Source: Halomonas litopenaei (GTDB lineage Bacteria > Pseudomonadota > Gammaproteobacteria > Pseudomonadales > Halomonadaceae). Taken from it: a stretch of DNA of 64,000 bases. Positions within the stretch are counted from its first letter, which is position 1, and each line of letters starts with the position of its first letter. This document shows positions 17,368-25,675 of the stretch, piece after piece. Under the pieces are notes generated by a model. That model ran no database searches. It saw only the letters and a program-made list of their open reading frames with translations, and had not been told where the DNA came from. Both the position numbers and the translations under genes were made by a program. The DNA lies in the NCBI RefSeq assembly GCF_017303055.1, contig NZ_JAEKJT010000001.1:496001-560000 (forward strand). Direction: 5' to 3'.

Positions 17368-17841
17368 TCACTCGTCCAGCTGATCGAGAGCCTCTCTGGC
17401 GCGCCGGTCGACGTCGTCCATCTCCAGGCGCATCAGGCGTATGTCCTCAAGCTGACGATCCAGTTCAGCGCGTTTTTCGGCGATGATTTCCAGAAGTCGC
17501 TTCAACTGGCGCGCATTTCCGTCGGGCATGGCGTCGTACATCATGACCACTTCGCGAATCTCGGCCAGAGAGAAACCCAGGCGCTTGCCTCTCAGGGTCA
17601 GCTTCAGCCGCACACGATCCTTCTCGCGATAGATGCGCTTCTGTCCTTCGCGTCGAGGCGCCAGCAGCCCTTCCTGTTCATAGAAACGAATGGTGCGGGG
17701 GGTGACTTCGAACATCTTGGCCAGTTCACCGATGGTGTAATGGCGAGACGTCACGGAGACCCCAGTAGAGCCCTTCGCTGTTTGCCCGGCGCTGGCAGCC
17801 CCTGGGCGAGTGGTAGAGGGGGCGCTGGCAGGTTTGCTCAT
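17368..17841 (-). CDS. MerR-family regulator, LiuR-like
   Basis: The 157-residue protein has a MerR winged helix at residues 35-105 (YTIGELAKMFEVTPRTIRFY, EQEGLLAPRREGQKRIY) and a C-terminal coiled coil (LKRLLEIIAEKRAELDRQLE). It has no metal-binding cysteines, so it is not a metal sensor. It resembles LiuR-type regulators of branched-chain amino acid and fatty acid catabolism in proteobacteria. An unusual Ser/Thr/Ala-rich 30-residue leader precedes the domain. ATG 17841 is chosen because the region upstream holds the palindrome at 17904-17919 and has poor coding character. It stands before an acyl-CoA synthetase gene and divergent from valine-catabolism genes, which may be its regulon. Confidence 0.85.
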   Translation of the reverse strand: MSKPASAPSTTRPGAASAGQTAKGSTGVSVTSRHYTIGELAKMFEVTPRTIRFYEQEGLLAPRREGQKRIYREKDRVRLKLTLRGKRLGFSLAEIREVVMMYDAMPDGNARQLKRLLEIIAEKRAELDRQLEDIRLMRLEMDDVDRRAREALDQLDE

Positions 17842-17903
17842 GATGCGTTGTCCTGTTGAGGGACCCGATGTACTGGAGTCCTTGGAAGAGACACTAGTCA
17901 AAG

Positions 17904-17919
17904 TTGACGTTAACGTAAA
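17904..17919. promoter_or_regulatory. Operator-like palindrome before the MerR-type gene
   Basis: TTGACGTTAACGTAAA has a perfect 10-bp core (ACGTTAACGT, 17907-17916) and near-symmetric flanks. It lies 63 bp upstream of the regulator's ATG and resembles the ACGT-N-ACGT type of site reported for LiuR regulators. Autoregulation is inferred. The rest of the 460-bp gap to the divergent dehydrogenase (17842-18301) shows no further copy and no gene. Confidence 0.6.
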
Positions 17920-18301
17920 GTGAATGTTGCTGGGTCGGTGACGACCCTCACCATGCAAGGCCAGGGTCCCGTACTCGCCAACCAGGCGCGGGCAGGGCTG
18001 GCGTTTGAGGCTATTGGCCGACACATGGCGTGAGCGATATCGACGGTGTGTACGACTATGGATTGATAGGTACACAACCAAGCAAGTGCTAGGTTGGGGC
18101 CGCATAAGGTGCCCGTAGCAGCGCCGTCATCGCGAACACCCCGACGAGCCTGTAGTCGCTGAGCCGCCTGTCGCGCAGTCCCCATGGCTCACGTTGCAGG
18201 GGCTTGGCGCAGGGCGTCGTCGGTAGGCTGACACGGGCCGATCCAACATGAATATCCAGGGATGAGGCGGCCACCGCCATCCTGGAGACGAGGAAGCTGT
18301 C

Positions 18302-19468
18302 ATGGACTTTGCTCTCACCGATGACCAGAAGGCCTTGGTGGCCGCCGCAGCGGATTTTTCACGTGTCGAGCTGGCCGATCATGCGGCCGAATGGGACGCT
18401 CAATCACACTTTCCCGTGGATGTGATCCGGCGTGCTGGAGAGGCCGGTTTTCTTGGCATCTATACCCCTGAAGAACAGGGCGGGCTCGGGTTGTCGCGCC
18501 TGGACGCCTCACTGATCTTCGAGCAGCTGTCCCAAGGCTGCATCGCCACCACCGCGTATCTCACCATTCACAACATGGTGACCTGGATGATCGCCAATTG
18601 GGCGGTTGACGAGGTGCGCAGTCAGTATGTGGAGGCCATGGTCAGCGGTGAGCTGCTGGGATCCTACTGCCTCACCGAGCCAGGTGCCGGTTCTGACGCG
18701 GCCAACCTGCGAACCAAGGCGGTGCGTGACGGTGATCATTATGTCATTGATGGCGCGAAGATGTTTATCTCTGGTGCCGGTGCAACTCAGGTGCTGGTGG
18801 TCATGGCACGCACCGGGGCAGCGGACAGTGGTGCCCGTGGCGTATCGGCCTTCGTCGTGCCGGCCGACGCGCCGGGCATCAGCTACGGCAAGAACGAAGA
18901 CAAGATGGGCTGGAAGAGCCAGCCGACGCGCTTGGTCAGCCTTGATGGCGTGCGCGTGCCGGCCAATCATCGCCTGGGCGAGGAAGGCGAAGGGTTTCGG
19001 TTTGCCATGAAGGGGCTGGACGGTGGCCGTCTCAATATCGCCAGCTGTTCACTGGGCGCTGCGCAGCACGCGCTGACGCTGGCGCGCAATTATCTGGGTG
19101 AGCGCAAGCAATTCGGGCGTGAGCTGGCCTCCTTCCAGGCGTTGCAGTTCAAGCTGGCAGACATGGCGACCGAGCTGATGGCCGCTCGCTTGATGGTGCG
19201 CCAGGCCGCCTGGCGATTGGATCAGGCCGACCCCGAGGCCACCGCGCATTGCGCCATGGCCAAACGCTTTGCCACCGACATCGGTTTCAAGGTCTGCAAC
19301 GAGGCGCTGCAGCTGCATGGGGGCTACGGTTATATCAGGGAATACCCCTTGGAGCGCCTGGTTCGTGATACCCGTGTCCATCAGATCCTTGAGGGCACCA
19401 ACGAGATCATGCGACTGATCGTCGGTCGTCGGCTGCTTGCGGATGGTGTGATCGAAGCGCTTCAGTAA
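18302..19468 (+). CDS. Isobutyryl-CoA dehydrogenase
   Basis: This FAD enzyme should oxidise isobutyryl-CoA to methacrylyl-CoA in valine degradation, passing electrons to ETF. It has 388 residues. The protein tracks human ACAD8 closely across SYCLTEPGAGSDAANLRTKA, MFISGAGATQVLVVMARTG, MGWKSQPTRLVSLDGVRVPA, LDGGRLNIASCSLGAAQHAL and LQLHGGYGYIREYPLERLVR. The catalytic glutamate is in VHQILEGTNEIMR. The match to ACAD8 at these segments is much better than to short-chain dehydrogenases, so the substrate assignment is fairly firm. It is first in a plus-strand run with the CoA hydrolase and mmsB. The dedicated enoyl-CoA hydratase and mmsA of the pathway are not in the window. Confidence 0.9.
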   Translation: MDFALTDDQKALVAAAADFSRVELADHAAEWDAQSHFPVDVIRRAGEAGFLGIYTPEEQGGLGLSRLDASLIFEQLSQGCIATTAYLTIHNMVTWMIANWAVDEVRSQYVEAMVSGELLGSYCLTEPGAGSDAANLRTKAVRDGDHYVIDGAKMFISGAGATQVLVVMARTGAADSGARGVSAFVVPADAPGISYGKNEDKMGWKSQPTRLVSLDGVRVPANHRLGEEGEGFRFAMKGLDGGRLNIASCSLGAAQHALTLARNYLGERKQFGRELASFQALQFKLADMATELMAARLMVRQAAWRLDQADPEATAHCAMAKRFATDIGFKVCNEALQLHGGYGYIREYPLERLVRDTRVHQILEGTNEIMRLIVGRRLLADGVIEALQ

Positions 19469-19519
19469 GCGCCGCCGACACATCTAGCCCTGTGCGGTTG
19501 GCCATCCCCAACGTCACGG

Positions 19520-19573
19520 TATTTCACTACGGCAAGGCATTTCACTACGGCAAGGCATTTCATTACGGAGAGT
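19520..19573. repeat. 18-bp tandem array, three copies, supplying an RBS
   Basis: Units TATTTCACTACGGCAAGG, CATTTCACTACGGCAAGG and CATTTCATTACGGAGAGT start at 19520, 19538 and 19556. The third copy carries GGAGAG about 8 bp before ATG 19581, so the repeat contributes the ribosome binding site of the next gene. The first two copies end in the weaker GCAAGG. Confidence 0.9.
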
Positions 19574-19580
19574 ATCTTGC

Positions 19581-20708
19581 ATGCATCAGGATCTGGTCAG
19601 ATTTCAGCGGCGACCTGCAGCGGGTGGCGGCTGTGTCGGTATCGCAACCCTTAACGCGCCCAAGGCACTCAATGCCCTGTCGCTGGAGATGATCGAGCAG
19701 CTGGATGAGCGTCTGGAAGAGTGGGCCCAGGATCCCGACGTGCACGCCGTCTGGCTGCAAGGGGAGGGTGACAAGGCATTCTGCGCCGGGGGCGACGTGG
19801 TCGCTTTGGTGCGCGAGTTGCAGCGAGAGAAAACGCAGCGGGTCCAGCCAGGTACCTACGCCACCCAGTATTTTGCCGCCGAGTACCGGCTTGACTACCG
19901 TCTGCACACCTACCCAAAACCGCTGCTGGTGTGGGCCGACGGTATCGTCATGGGGGGAGGCCTGGGGCTGACCGCCGGTGGCCGCCATCGTCTGGTCACC
20001 GAGACCACGCGCATCGCCATGCCCGAAGTGACCATCGGGCTGTACCCGGATATCGGGGCCAGCTGGTTCTTGAACAAGATGCCTCCCGGCGTAGGCCTGT
20101 ACCTGGGCTTGACCGGTGCCAGTATCAACGCGCGTGACGCCCTGGACCTGGGCATGGCCGATCGATTCGTGCCCAGGGAGCGCGGTGACGAACTGTTGGA
20201 CGCCTTGTGTGACTGCCACTTCGCCGCCGGTCACGTGGTCGATGCTGAGGCACTGGTATGCGAGGTGCTGGCCCGCTTTGAGTCACCCGAGCAGGCTCCC
20301 GCAGCGCAGGTCTGGCCGCATCTCGATCACCTGCGTTCGCTGGTGGGCAAGGGGCGGGTCGAGGATGCCGTCGCTGCCATCACCGCCGATCACAGTGACG
20401 ACGCCTGGCTCGCCGCCAATCGCAAGCGACTCACCCAGGGATGCCCGCTGACCGCGCACCTGGCGTGGCACATGCTTAAGCGACATCGCCACTCGTCCCT
20501 TGCGGATACCTTTCGGGATGAACTGGTGGTGTCGGTGCAATGCAACGTGCTGGGAGACTTCGCCGAGGGTGTAAGGGCACTGCTGATCGACAAGGACAAG
20601 TCACCGCAATGGCGTCACCGGGACGTATCCAGCGTGCCTGCGGCTGATCTGGCGGCCATGTTCGGCGCGCCCTGGGGCAAGGCTCCCGGCCCGCTTGATG
20701 ACCTGTAG
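19581..20708 (+). CDS. 3-hydroxyisobutyryl-CoA hydrolase
   Basis: This crotonase-fold thioesterase releases 3-hydroxyisobutyrate from its CoA ester, protecting the cell from reactive methacrylyl-CoA. The 375-residue length is that of HIBCH rather than a typical 260-residue enoyl-CoA hydratase. The oxyanion-hole motif is GDKAFCAGGDVVALVRE; the second is DGIVMGGGLGLTAGGRHRLV. The HIBCH signature MPEVTIGLYPDIGASWFLNK contains the catalytic acidic residues. The start codon follows the GGAGAG contributed by the third copy of the 18-bp repeat. The gene sits between isobutyryl-CoA dehydrogenase and mmsB, the order expected for valine degradation. Confidence 0.93.
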   Translation: MHQDLVRFQRRPAAGGGCVGIATLNAPKALNALSLEMIEQLDERLEEWAQDPDVHAVWLQGEGDKAFCAGGDVVALVRELQREKTQRVQPGTYATQYFAAEYRLDYRLHTYPKPLLVWADGIVMGGGLGLTAGGRHRLVTETTRIAMPEVTIGLYPDIGASWFLNKMPPGVGLYLGLTGASINARDALDLGMADRFVPRERGDELLDALCDCHFAAGHVVDAEALVCEVLARFESPEQAPAAQVWPHLDHLRSLVGKGRVEDAVAAITADHSDDAWLAANRKRLTQGCPLTAHLAWHMLKRHRHSSLADTFRDELVVSVQCNVLGDFAEGVRALLIDKDKSPQWRHRDVSSVPAADLAAMFGAPWGKAPGPLDDL

Positions 20709-20876
20709 CGGCCCCCAGCAGCGCGCGCCGGCCTTATAGACATATTCTGATGAAGGGGCGGTGGAAGGTTCTGGCGCTTGTTCAAGCAAGACCAGTCGGC
20801 GGATCACCCTATCGCCAGCAACAACGAAAACAATGCAAACCGTCCTGAGCACAGCCAGGACATGTGGAGACAGCCA

Positions 20877-21785
20877 ATGCACATTGCCTTTATCGGGTTG
20901 GGTAACATGGGGGCCCCCATGGCGGCCAATCTGGTCAACGCGGGTCACCAGGTCTGCGTGTACGATCTCGTAGAAAGCGCCATGGCCGCGCTGGAGCAGA
21001 AGGGGGCACGGCGCGGGGTGTCGGCCATTGATGCGGCCACCGGGGCCGACGTCGTGGTATCGATGCTGCCGGCTGGCGCCCACGTCAAGGCGCTGTATCT
21101 GGGGCGTGACGGAGAAGCGGGCTTGCTGGATGCCCTGGAAGGCACCCCCCTGCTGCTGGATGCCTCCACCATTTCGCCGGATGACGCGCGGCTGGTGGCG
21201 GCGGAAGCGGCCAAACGTGGGTGTACCTATCTGGATGCGCCGGTGTCCGGGGGTATCGGTGGAGCCCAGGCCGGCACCCTGACCTTTATCGTGGGCGGTG
21301 ACGCAGCAGGCTTCGAGCGCGCCAGGCCGGTGCTCGAGGTAATGGGCAAGAATCTGTTTCACGCTGGCGGCAGCGGTAGCGGCCAGGTGGCCAAGATCTG
21401 CAACAACATGCTGCTGGGTATCCTGATGAGTGGCACCGCCGAGGCGCTGGCGCTGGGGGTGAAGAATGGGCTCGACCCCGCGGTGCTGTCCGACATCATG
21501 AACCAGAGCAGCGGCGGCAACTGGGCGCTCAATGTGTATAACCCCTGGCCAGGTGTCATGGAGGGATCTGCGGCCTCGCGTGACTATCAGGGTGGCTTTC
21601 TGACGGATCTGATGGCCAAGGACCTGGGGCTTGCCTGGGAACTGGCGCTTGGCTCCCGCTCCAGCGTTCCCATGGGCTCGCAAGCGCGCAATCTCTTCGC
21701 GCTGCACAGTGCCCAGGGTAACGGGGGCCTGGATTTCTCGAGCATCCAATCCCTGTATCGCGCCGGAGAGCCAGGTCAGGACTGA
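20877..21785 (+). CDS. mmsB: 3-hydroxyisobutyrate dehydrogenase
   Basis: MmsB oxidises 3-hydroxyisobutyrate to methylmalonate semialdehyde with NAD. The 302-residue protein begins with the Rossmann motif IAFIGLGNMGAPMAANLVNA and has the substrate motif DAPVSGGIGGAQAGTLTFIV. The catalytic lysine is in GSGQVAKICNNMLLG, and the C-terminal segment KDLGLAWELALGS is typical. The frame is open 99 bp further upstream, but GTGGAGA before ATG 20877 and the family N-terminus set the start. It closes the valine run and is followed by a terminator. The next enzyme, methylmalonate-semialdehyde dehydrogenase (mmsA), usually adjacent, is missing here. Confidence 0.94.
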   Translation: MHIAFIGLGNMGAPMAANLVNAGHQVCVYDLVESAMAALEQKGARRGVSAIDAATGADVVVSMLPAGAHVKALYLGRDGEAGLLDALEGTPLLLDASTISPDDARLVAAEAAKRGCTYLDAPVSGGIGGAQAGTLTFIVGGDAAGFERARPVLEVMGKNLFHAGGSGSGQVAKICNNMLLGILMSGTAEALALGVKNGLDPAVLSDIMNQSSGGNWALNVYNPWPGVMEGSAASRDYQGGFLTDLMAKDLGLAWELALGSRSSVPMGSQARNLFALHSAQGNGGLDFSSIQSLYRAGEPGQD

Positions 21786-21811
21786 CGCTTTGGTGTGACG
21801 GCTGAGTGATC

Positions 21812-21845
21812 AAGCGGCACCGCCTGCCCAGGCGGTGCCGCTTTT
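21812..21845 (+). terminator. Rho-independent terminator of the valine operon
   Basis: AAGCGGCACCGCC at 21812-21824 pairs perfectly with GGCGGTGCCGCTT at 21831-21843 across a 6-nt loop, then TTTTG. It lies 26 bp after the mmsB stop. Confidence 0.9.
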
Positions 21846-21963
21846 GTTTGGGGCGCGTTGCGCCGCTCGCGGATGTCCTCAGCGCTTGCCTAGGTTTCAG
21901 CACATTGGGGCAGCATCACGTTGGGTTCGACCAAGGTGGTGGTTGGCATCATGGGGAATTAGG

Positions 21964-21986
21964 TCTACATTTATCCAAAATGTAGA
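21964..21986. promoter_or_regulatory. Palindromic operator candidate before gcdH
   Basis: TCTACATTT and AAATGTAGA are perfect 9-bp inverted arms with a 5-bp spacer, ending 18 bp before the gcdH start codon. The position would block transcription or translation initiation, as for a repressor of the GntR or TetR type. No regulator gene is adjacent, so the binding protein is unknown. Confidence 0.6.
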
Positions 21987-22004
21987 TATTTTGGAGTTTG
22001 GCTA

Positions 22005-23186
22005 ATGAGCAGCATTACCCCCGTCACCTGGGACGACCCCTTCCGTCTGGTCGATCAGCTGAGCGAAGAAGAGCGAATGGTCCAGCAGACCGCTCACGAC
22101 TATTGCCAGGAAAAGCTGTTGCCGCGGGTGCTCGAAGCCAACCGCCATGAGCATTTCGATCGCGAGATCATGAACGAGATGGGCGAACTTGGCCTGCTGG
22201 GCGCCACCATCGACGGCTGGGGCTGCGCTGGCATGAACTACGTCAGCTACGGCTTGATAGCGCGTGAAGTGGAGCGCGTGGATTCCGGCTATCGCAGCGC
22301 CATGAGCGTGCAGTCGAGCCTGGTGATGTACCCGATTCACGCCTTTGGCAGCGACGCCCAGCGGGATCGCTACCTGCCTAAGCTTGCCAGCGGTGAGTGG
22401 GTTGGCTGCTTCGGCCTGACTGAGCCAGACCATGGTTCTGATCCGGGCAGCATGTCGACGCGGGCCTATCGCACGCAGTCGGGCTGGAGGCTGAACGGTA
22501 CCAAGACTTGGATCACCAATTCCCCGATCGCCGATGTCTTCGTGGTGTGGGCCCGTGACGAGGAAGGGGTGATTCGCGGCTTCGTGCTGGAGAAAGGCAT
22601 GCCGGGGCTTAGCGCGCCCAAGATCGACGGCAAGTTCAGCCTGCGTGCATCGATTACCGGTCAGATTGCGATCCAGGACGTCGAGGTCTCGGATGAGCAG
22701 CGTCTGCCTGGCGTGCAGGGACTCAAGGGGCCATTTTCCTGTCTCAACCGTGCGCGCTATGGCATCAGCTGGGGCGCCATGGGGGCGGCCGAAGCCTGCT
22801 GGCACGCGGCCCGTGACTACACCCTCGAGCGCAAGCAGTTTGGTCGGCCGCTGGCGGCGAACCAGCTGATTCAAAAGAAGCTGGCGGATATGCAGACCGA
22901 GATTGCCCTGGGCCTGCAGGCCTCGCTGCGAGTGGGGCGGATGATCGACGAAGGCCAGCTGGTGCCGGAAGCGATCTCCCTGATCAAGCGTAACAATTGC
23001 GGCAAGGCGCTGGATATCGCTCGCCAGTCTCGCGATATGCACGGTGGCAACGGCATCAGCGACGAGTATCACGTGATCCGTCATGTGATGAACCTGGAAG
23101 CGGTCAACACCTACGAGGGCACCCACGACGTCCACGCCCTGATCCTCGGGCGCGCCCAGACCGGCCTCCAGGCCTTCAGCGGTTGA
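22005..23186 (+). CDS. gcdH: Glutaryl-CoA dehydrogenase
   Basis: GcdH oxidises and decarboxylates glutaryl-CoA to crotonyl-CoA, late in lysine, tryptophan and glutarate breakdown; electrons go to ETF. The 393-residue protein has the family signatures [40 protein letters not shown] and [20 protein letters not shown]. The catalytic base is the Glu of [18 protein letters not shown]. The start is ATG 22005, 8 bp after TTGGAG. An operator-like palindrome lies just upstream. A CoA-transferase gene follows 14 bp later, the usual gcdH-gcdG pairing that supplies the substrate from free glutarate. Confidence 0.95.
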   Translation: MSSITPVTWDDPFRLVDQLSEEERMVQQTAHDYCQEKLLPRVLEANRHEHFDREIMNEMGELGLLGATIDGWGCAGMNYVSYGLIAREVERVDSGYRSAMSVQSSLVMYPIHAFGSDAQRDRYLPKLASGEWVGCFGLTEPDHGSDPGSMSTRAYRTQSGWRLNGTKTWITNSPIADVFVVWARDEEGVIRGFVLEKGMPGLSAPKIDGKFSLRASITGQIAIQDVEVSDEQRLPGVQGLKGPFSCLNRARYGISWGAMGAAEACWHAARDYTLERKQFGRPLAANQLIQKKLADMQTEIALGLQASLRVGRMIDEGQLVPEAISLIKRNNCGKALDIARQSRDMHGGNGISDEYHVIRHVMNLEAVNTYEGTHDVHALILGRAQTGLQAFSG

Positions 23187-23200
23187 GCGAGAGGGTCACG

Positions 23201-24448
23201 ATGAGCGAGATGTCGACTGCTCCAGCTGCCGGTCCCGGCCTGGGTGCGAATCAACCGCTGTCCGGTGTGACGGTGCTCGACATGTCACGGGTACTGGCGG
23301 GACCCTGGTGCGGTCAGCTGCTGGCTGACATGGGGGCCAGGGTGATCAAGATCGAGCATCCAGGCCGGGGTGATGACACGCGTGGCTGGGGTCCCCCCTG
23401 GCACCAGGGGGTGGCGCAGGCTGAGCAGGACGTCGAACGTCAGGCGGCGTACTACCTGTGTGCCAATCGGGCCAAGCAGTCGCTGGCGATCGATATTGCC
23501 AGCGGCGAGGGCCAGCGCCTGGTCAAGGCGTTGGCCCGCGGCGCGGACATCGTGCTCGAGAACTTCAAGGTCGGAGGGCTGGCGCGCTACGGCCTGGACG
23601 CTGCGTCGCTGCGGGCGCTGAATCCTGCTCTGGTGGTATGTTCCATCACCGGCTTCGGCCAGACTGGCCCCTATGCCCATCGGGCGGGTTACGACTTCAT
23701 GATCCAGGCCATGGGCGGCTTGATGAGCCTGACCGGCGAAGCCGATGGCATGCCGATGAAGACAGGCGTGGCCATCACGGATGTGATGACGGGACTGTAC
23801 GCTGCCGTTGGCGTTCTGGCGGCACTGAATCGCCGGCGTGACACCGGGGAGGGCAGCCATGTCGACCTGGCACTGCTGGATGTCCAGGTGGCGACCTTGG
23901 CCAATCAGGCGCTGAACACGCTGGTCAGCGGTCGTGCGCCAGAGCGCTATGGCAACGCCCACCCCAATATTGTTCCGTACCAGGCGTTTGCCTGTCGGGA
24001 TGGGCACCTGGTACTGACAGTAGGCAATGATGGGCAGTTTGCACGCCTCGCTGAACTGCTCGGTCATCCCGAGTGGAGTCAGGGCGAGTACGCCACCAAT
24101 GAAGGGCGTGTGGCCCATCGTGACGACCTGGTGGCCTTGATCCAGGGCATACTCAGCGGCGATGAACGGGATGTGTGGCTGGCGCGATTCGAAGCCTTGG
24201 GCATTCCCGCAGGGCCGATTCACACCCTGACGGAGGTGTTTGCCGATCCCCAGGTGCAGCACCGGGGGATGGCCCGTGAGATTGATGGGGTGCCCCAGGT
24301 CGCCAACCCGCTGCGCTTCGATGGCGAGAGTGCCACCGCCGATGTTCCACCCCCCAAGCTCGGCGAGCACAGCGAGCGTGTGCTGGCCGACATGGGGCTC
24401 AGTGCAGACGATATCGCACGACTCAGGCGCGAGGGCATCATTCGCTGA
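23201..24448 (+). CDS. Family III CoA-transferase, probably glutarate CoA-transferase
   Basis: The 415-residue protein is a CaiB/BaiF-type enzyme that moves CoA between carboxylic acids through an aspartyl-CoA intermediate. The N-terminus VTVLDMSRVLAGPWCGQLLA, DMGARVIKIEHPGRGDDTRG and VLENFKVGGLARYGLD are typical. The catalytic Asp is in RAGYDFMIQAMGGLMSLTGE. Position directly behind gcdH suggests glutarate as acceptor with succinyl-CoA or acetyl-CoA as donor (GcdG role); the exact donor cannot be seen. The frame is open far upstream in gcdH, but the family N-terminus and the ATG at 23201 with GAGAGGG upstream set the start. It converges with the DUF1513 gene, with 50 bp between stops and no clear terminator. 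Confidence 0.88.
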   Translation: MSEMSTAPAAGPGLGANQPLSGVTVLDMSRVLAGPWCGQLLADMGARVIKIEHPGRGDDTRGWGPPWHQGVAQAEQDVERQAAYYLCANRAKQSLAIDIASGEGQRLVKALARGADIVLENFKVGGLARYGLDAASLRALNPALVVCSITGFGQTGPYAHRAGYDFMIQAMGGLMSLTGEADGMPMKTGVAITDVMTGLYAAVGVLAALNRRRDTGEGSHVDLALLDVQVATLANQALNTLVSGRAPERYGNAHPNIVPYQAFACRDGHLVLTVGNDGQFARLAELLGHPEWSQGEYATNEGRVAHRDDLVALIQGILSGDERDVWLARFEALGIPAGPIHTLTEVFADPQVQHRGMAREIDGVPQVANPLRFDGESATADVPPPKLGEHSERVLADMGLSADDIARLRREGIIR

Positions 24449-24498
24449 GGCGCCTGGTCCCTGGTGTTGCTTCTCAAGTAATACGTGGATGTTGCTGC

Positions 24499-25671
24499 TC
24501 AGGTCAGATGGTTGTCCCAGCGCAGCGGCAGCGAGGCGACCAGGCTATGGTGACCTGACGACGCAAGGTGGTGGACATCACCGCTGCCGGTGGTGATCAG
24601 ATAGCCGCCGCTGCCGTCGCAGCGAAGCCCGGCAGCATCGTCGATCGGGAGGTCTGCCTGCAGCGCGCCACTGTTACGGTCGATCAGCAGCACGCGGTTT
24701 CCTCTGGGTGCAGATACCGCTGCAGTGGCGGCAACCTGGCTGACCGCAACACTTGCCGTGTATTGGGCAAGGCCCGCCTGGATCTGGTCGGGCAGGGTCC
24801 ACTCCTCAAACCCACCATCTGCGGATCGCCTGGCGATCAGCGGGTGGTGGGTTTCCCATTCGGGGCCCTGGAATTGATAGCCGACGATGATGCTGCCATC
24901 GTCGGCAATATCCAGGTGGCGGCAGCTCAGCTGGTGGTGAGACGGGCGGTGGCGCTCCACAATGTCACCGCTCTGGCGATCGATCAGCAGCAGGGCCGGT
25001 GCCATCTCGGCCAGGTTGAGCTTGGCGCGGCCGCTTTCGGGACGGGTCAGGATGCCGCCCAGGGCGATCGCCAGGCTGGCACCGTCGGGCATCAGGCCGA
25101 TCTCGTGGGGCCCGATACCGTCCAGCTCCCACTCGTTCACCAGGCGATAGTGATCCTCTGCATCCCGCACCTGCACCAGGCCCATGGCATCCTCGACGCG
25201 ATTGGCGGTGAGGTAGAGCCAACGGCCGCTGGGGTCGAACACCCCATGTCCATAGAAGTGGCGCCCGTCACCCGCTTCAATGGTCATCAGCGTCGCTTGA
25301 TGCGATGCGTCGATGACGTGGAAGCGGTAGCCGGGACGACGTGCAAACAGCACCGCCTGGTCGTGGCCTGGCCGCAGGCAGCCGCCGTGACAGCGCTCTG
25401 GCGCGGGCAGCAGAAAATGCTCGCTGCCGTCACGCCGAACACCCGCCAGGTGATGGCCGCCATGGGAGTCGTCCACCGCGCTGAAAAACCACTCACGCCG
25501 CTGCTGCTCGTCGCTGGCCCACAGCGATGTGGGCAGACCCGATAACGCCAGGCCGGTCAGGGCGAGTCCCGCACTGGAGCTGACCAGCAGCCGTCGGCGC
25601 AGGGGGTCCTGAACCGACGCTTGCCGAGACGTCGACGGCGGTCTGCGGCCGATGGCTAGCCTCGATGACAT
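24499..25671 (-). CDS. DUF1513 periplasmic beta-propeller protein with Tat-like signal
   Basis: The 390-residue protein belongs to DUF1513, a family found with imelysin and di-haem genes and of unknown function. The N-terminus has a basic, twin-arginine-like leader (DPLRRRLLVSSSAGLALTG) ending near SLWA, so it is likely exported, perhaps folded. The body shows repeated propeller-type blades (GHGVFDPSGRWLYLTANRVE, IGPHEIGLMPDGASLAIALG, CRHLDIADDGSIIVGYQFQG). It is the last of four minus-strand genes, 4 bp after the second imelysin gene. Co-occurrence suggests a role in iron- or metal-linked periplasmic chemistry, but no activity is known. Confidence 0.88.
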   Translation of the reverse strand: MSSRLAIGRRPPSTSRQASVQDPLRRRLLVSSSAGLALTGLALSGLPTSLWASDEQQRREWFFSAVDDSHGGHHLAGVRRDGSEHFLLPAPERCHGGCLRPGHDQAVLFARRPGYRFHVIDASHQATLMTIEAGDGRHFYGHGVFDPSGRWLYLTANRVEDAMGLVQVRDAEDHYRLVNEWELDGIGPHEIGLMPDGASLAIALGGILTRPESGRAKLNLAEMAPALLLIDRQSGDIVERHRPSHHQLSCRHLDIADDGSIIVGYQFQGPEWETHHPLIARRSADGGFEEWTLPDQIQAGLAQYTASVAVSQVAATAAVSAPRGNRVLLIDRNSGALQADLPIDDAAGLRCDGSGGYLITTGSGDVHHLASSGHHSLVASLPLRWDNHLT

Positions 25672-25675
25672 GGGA

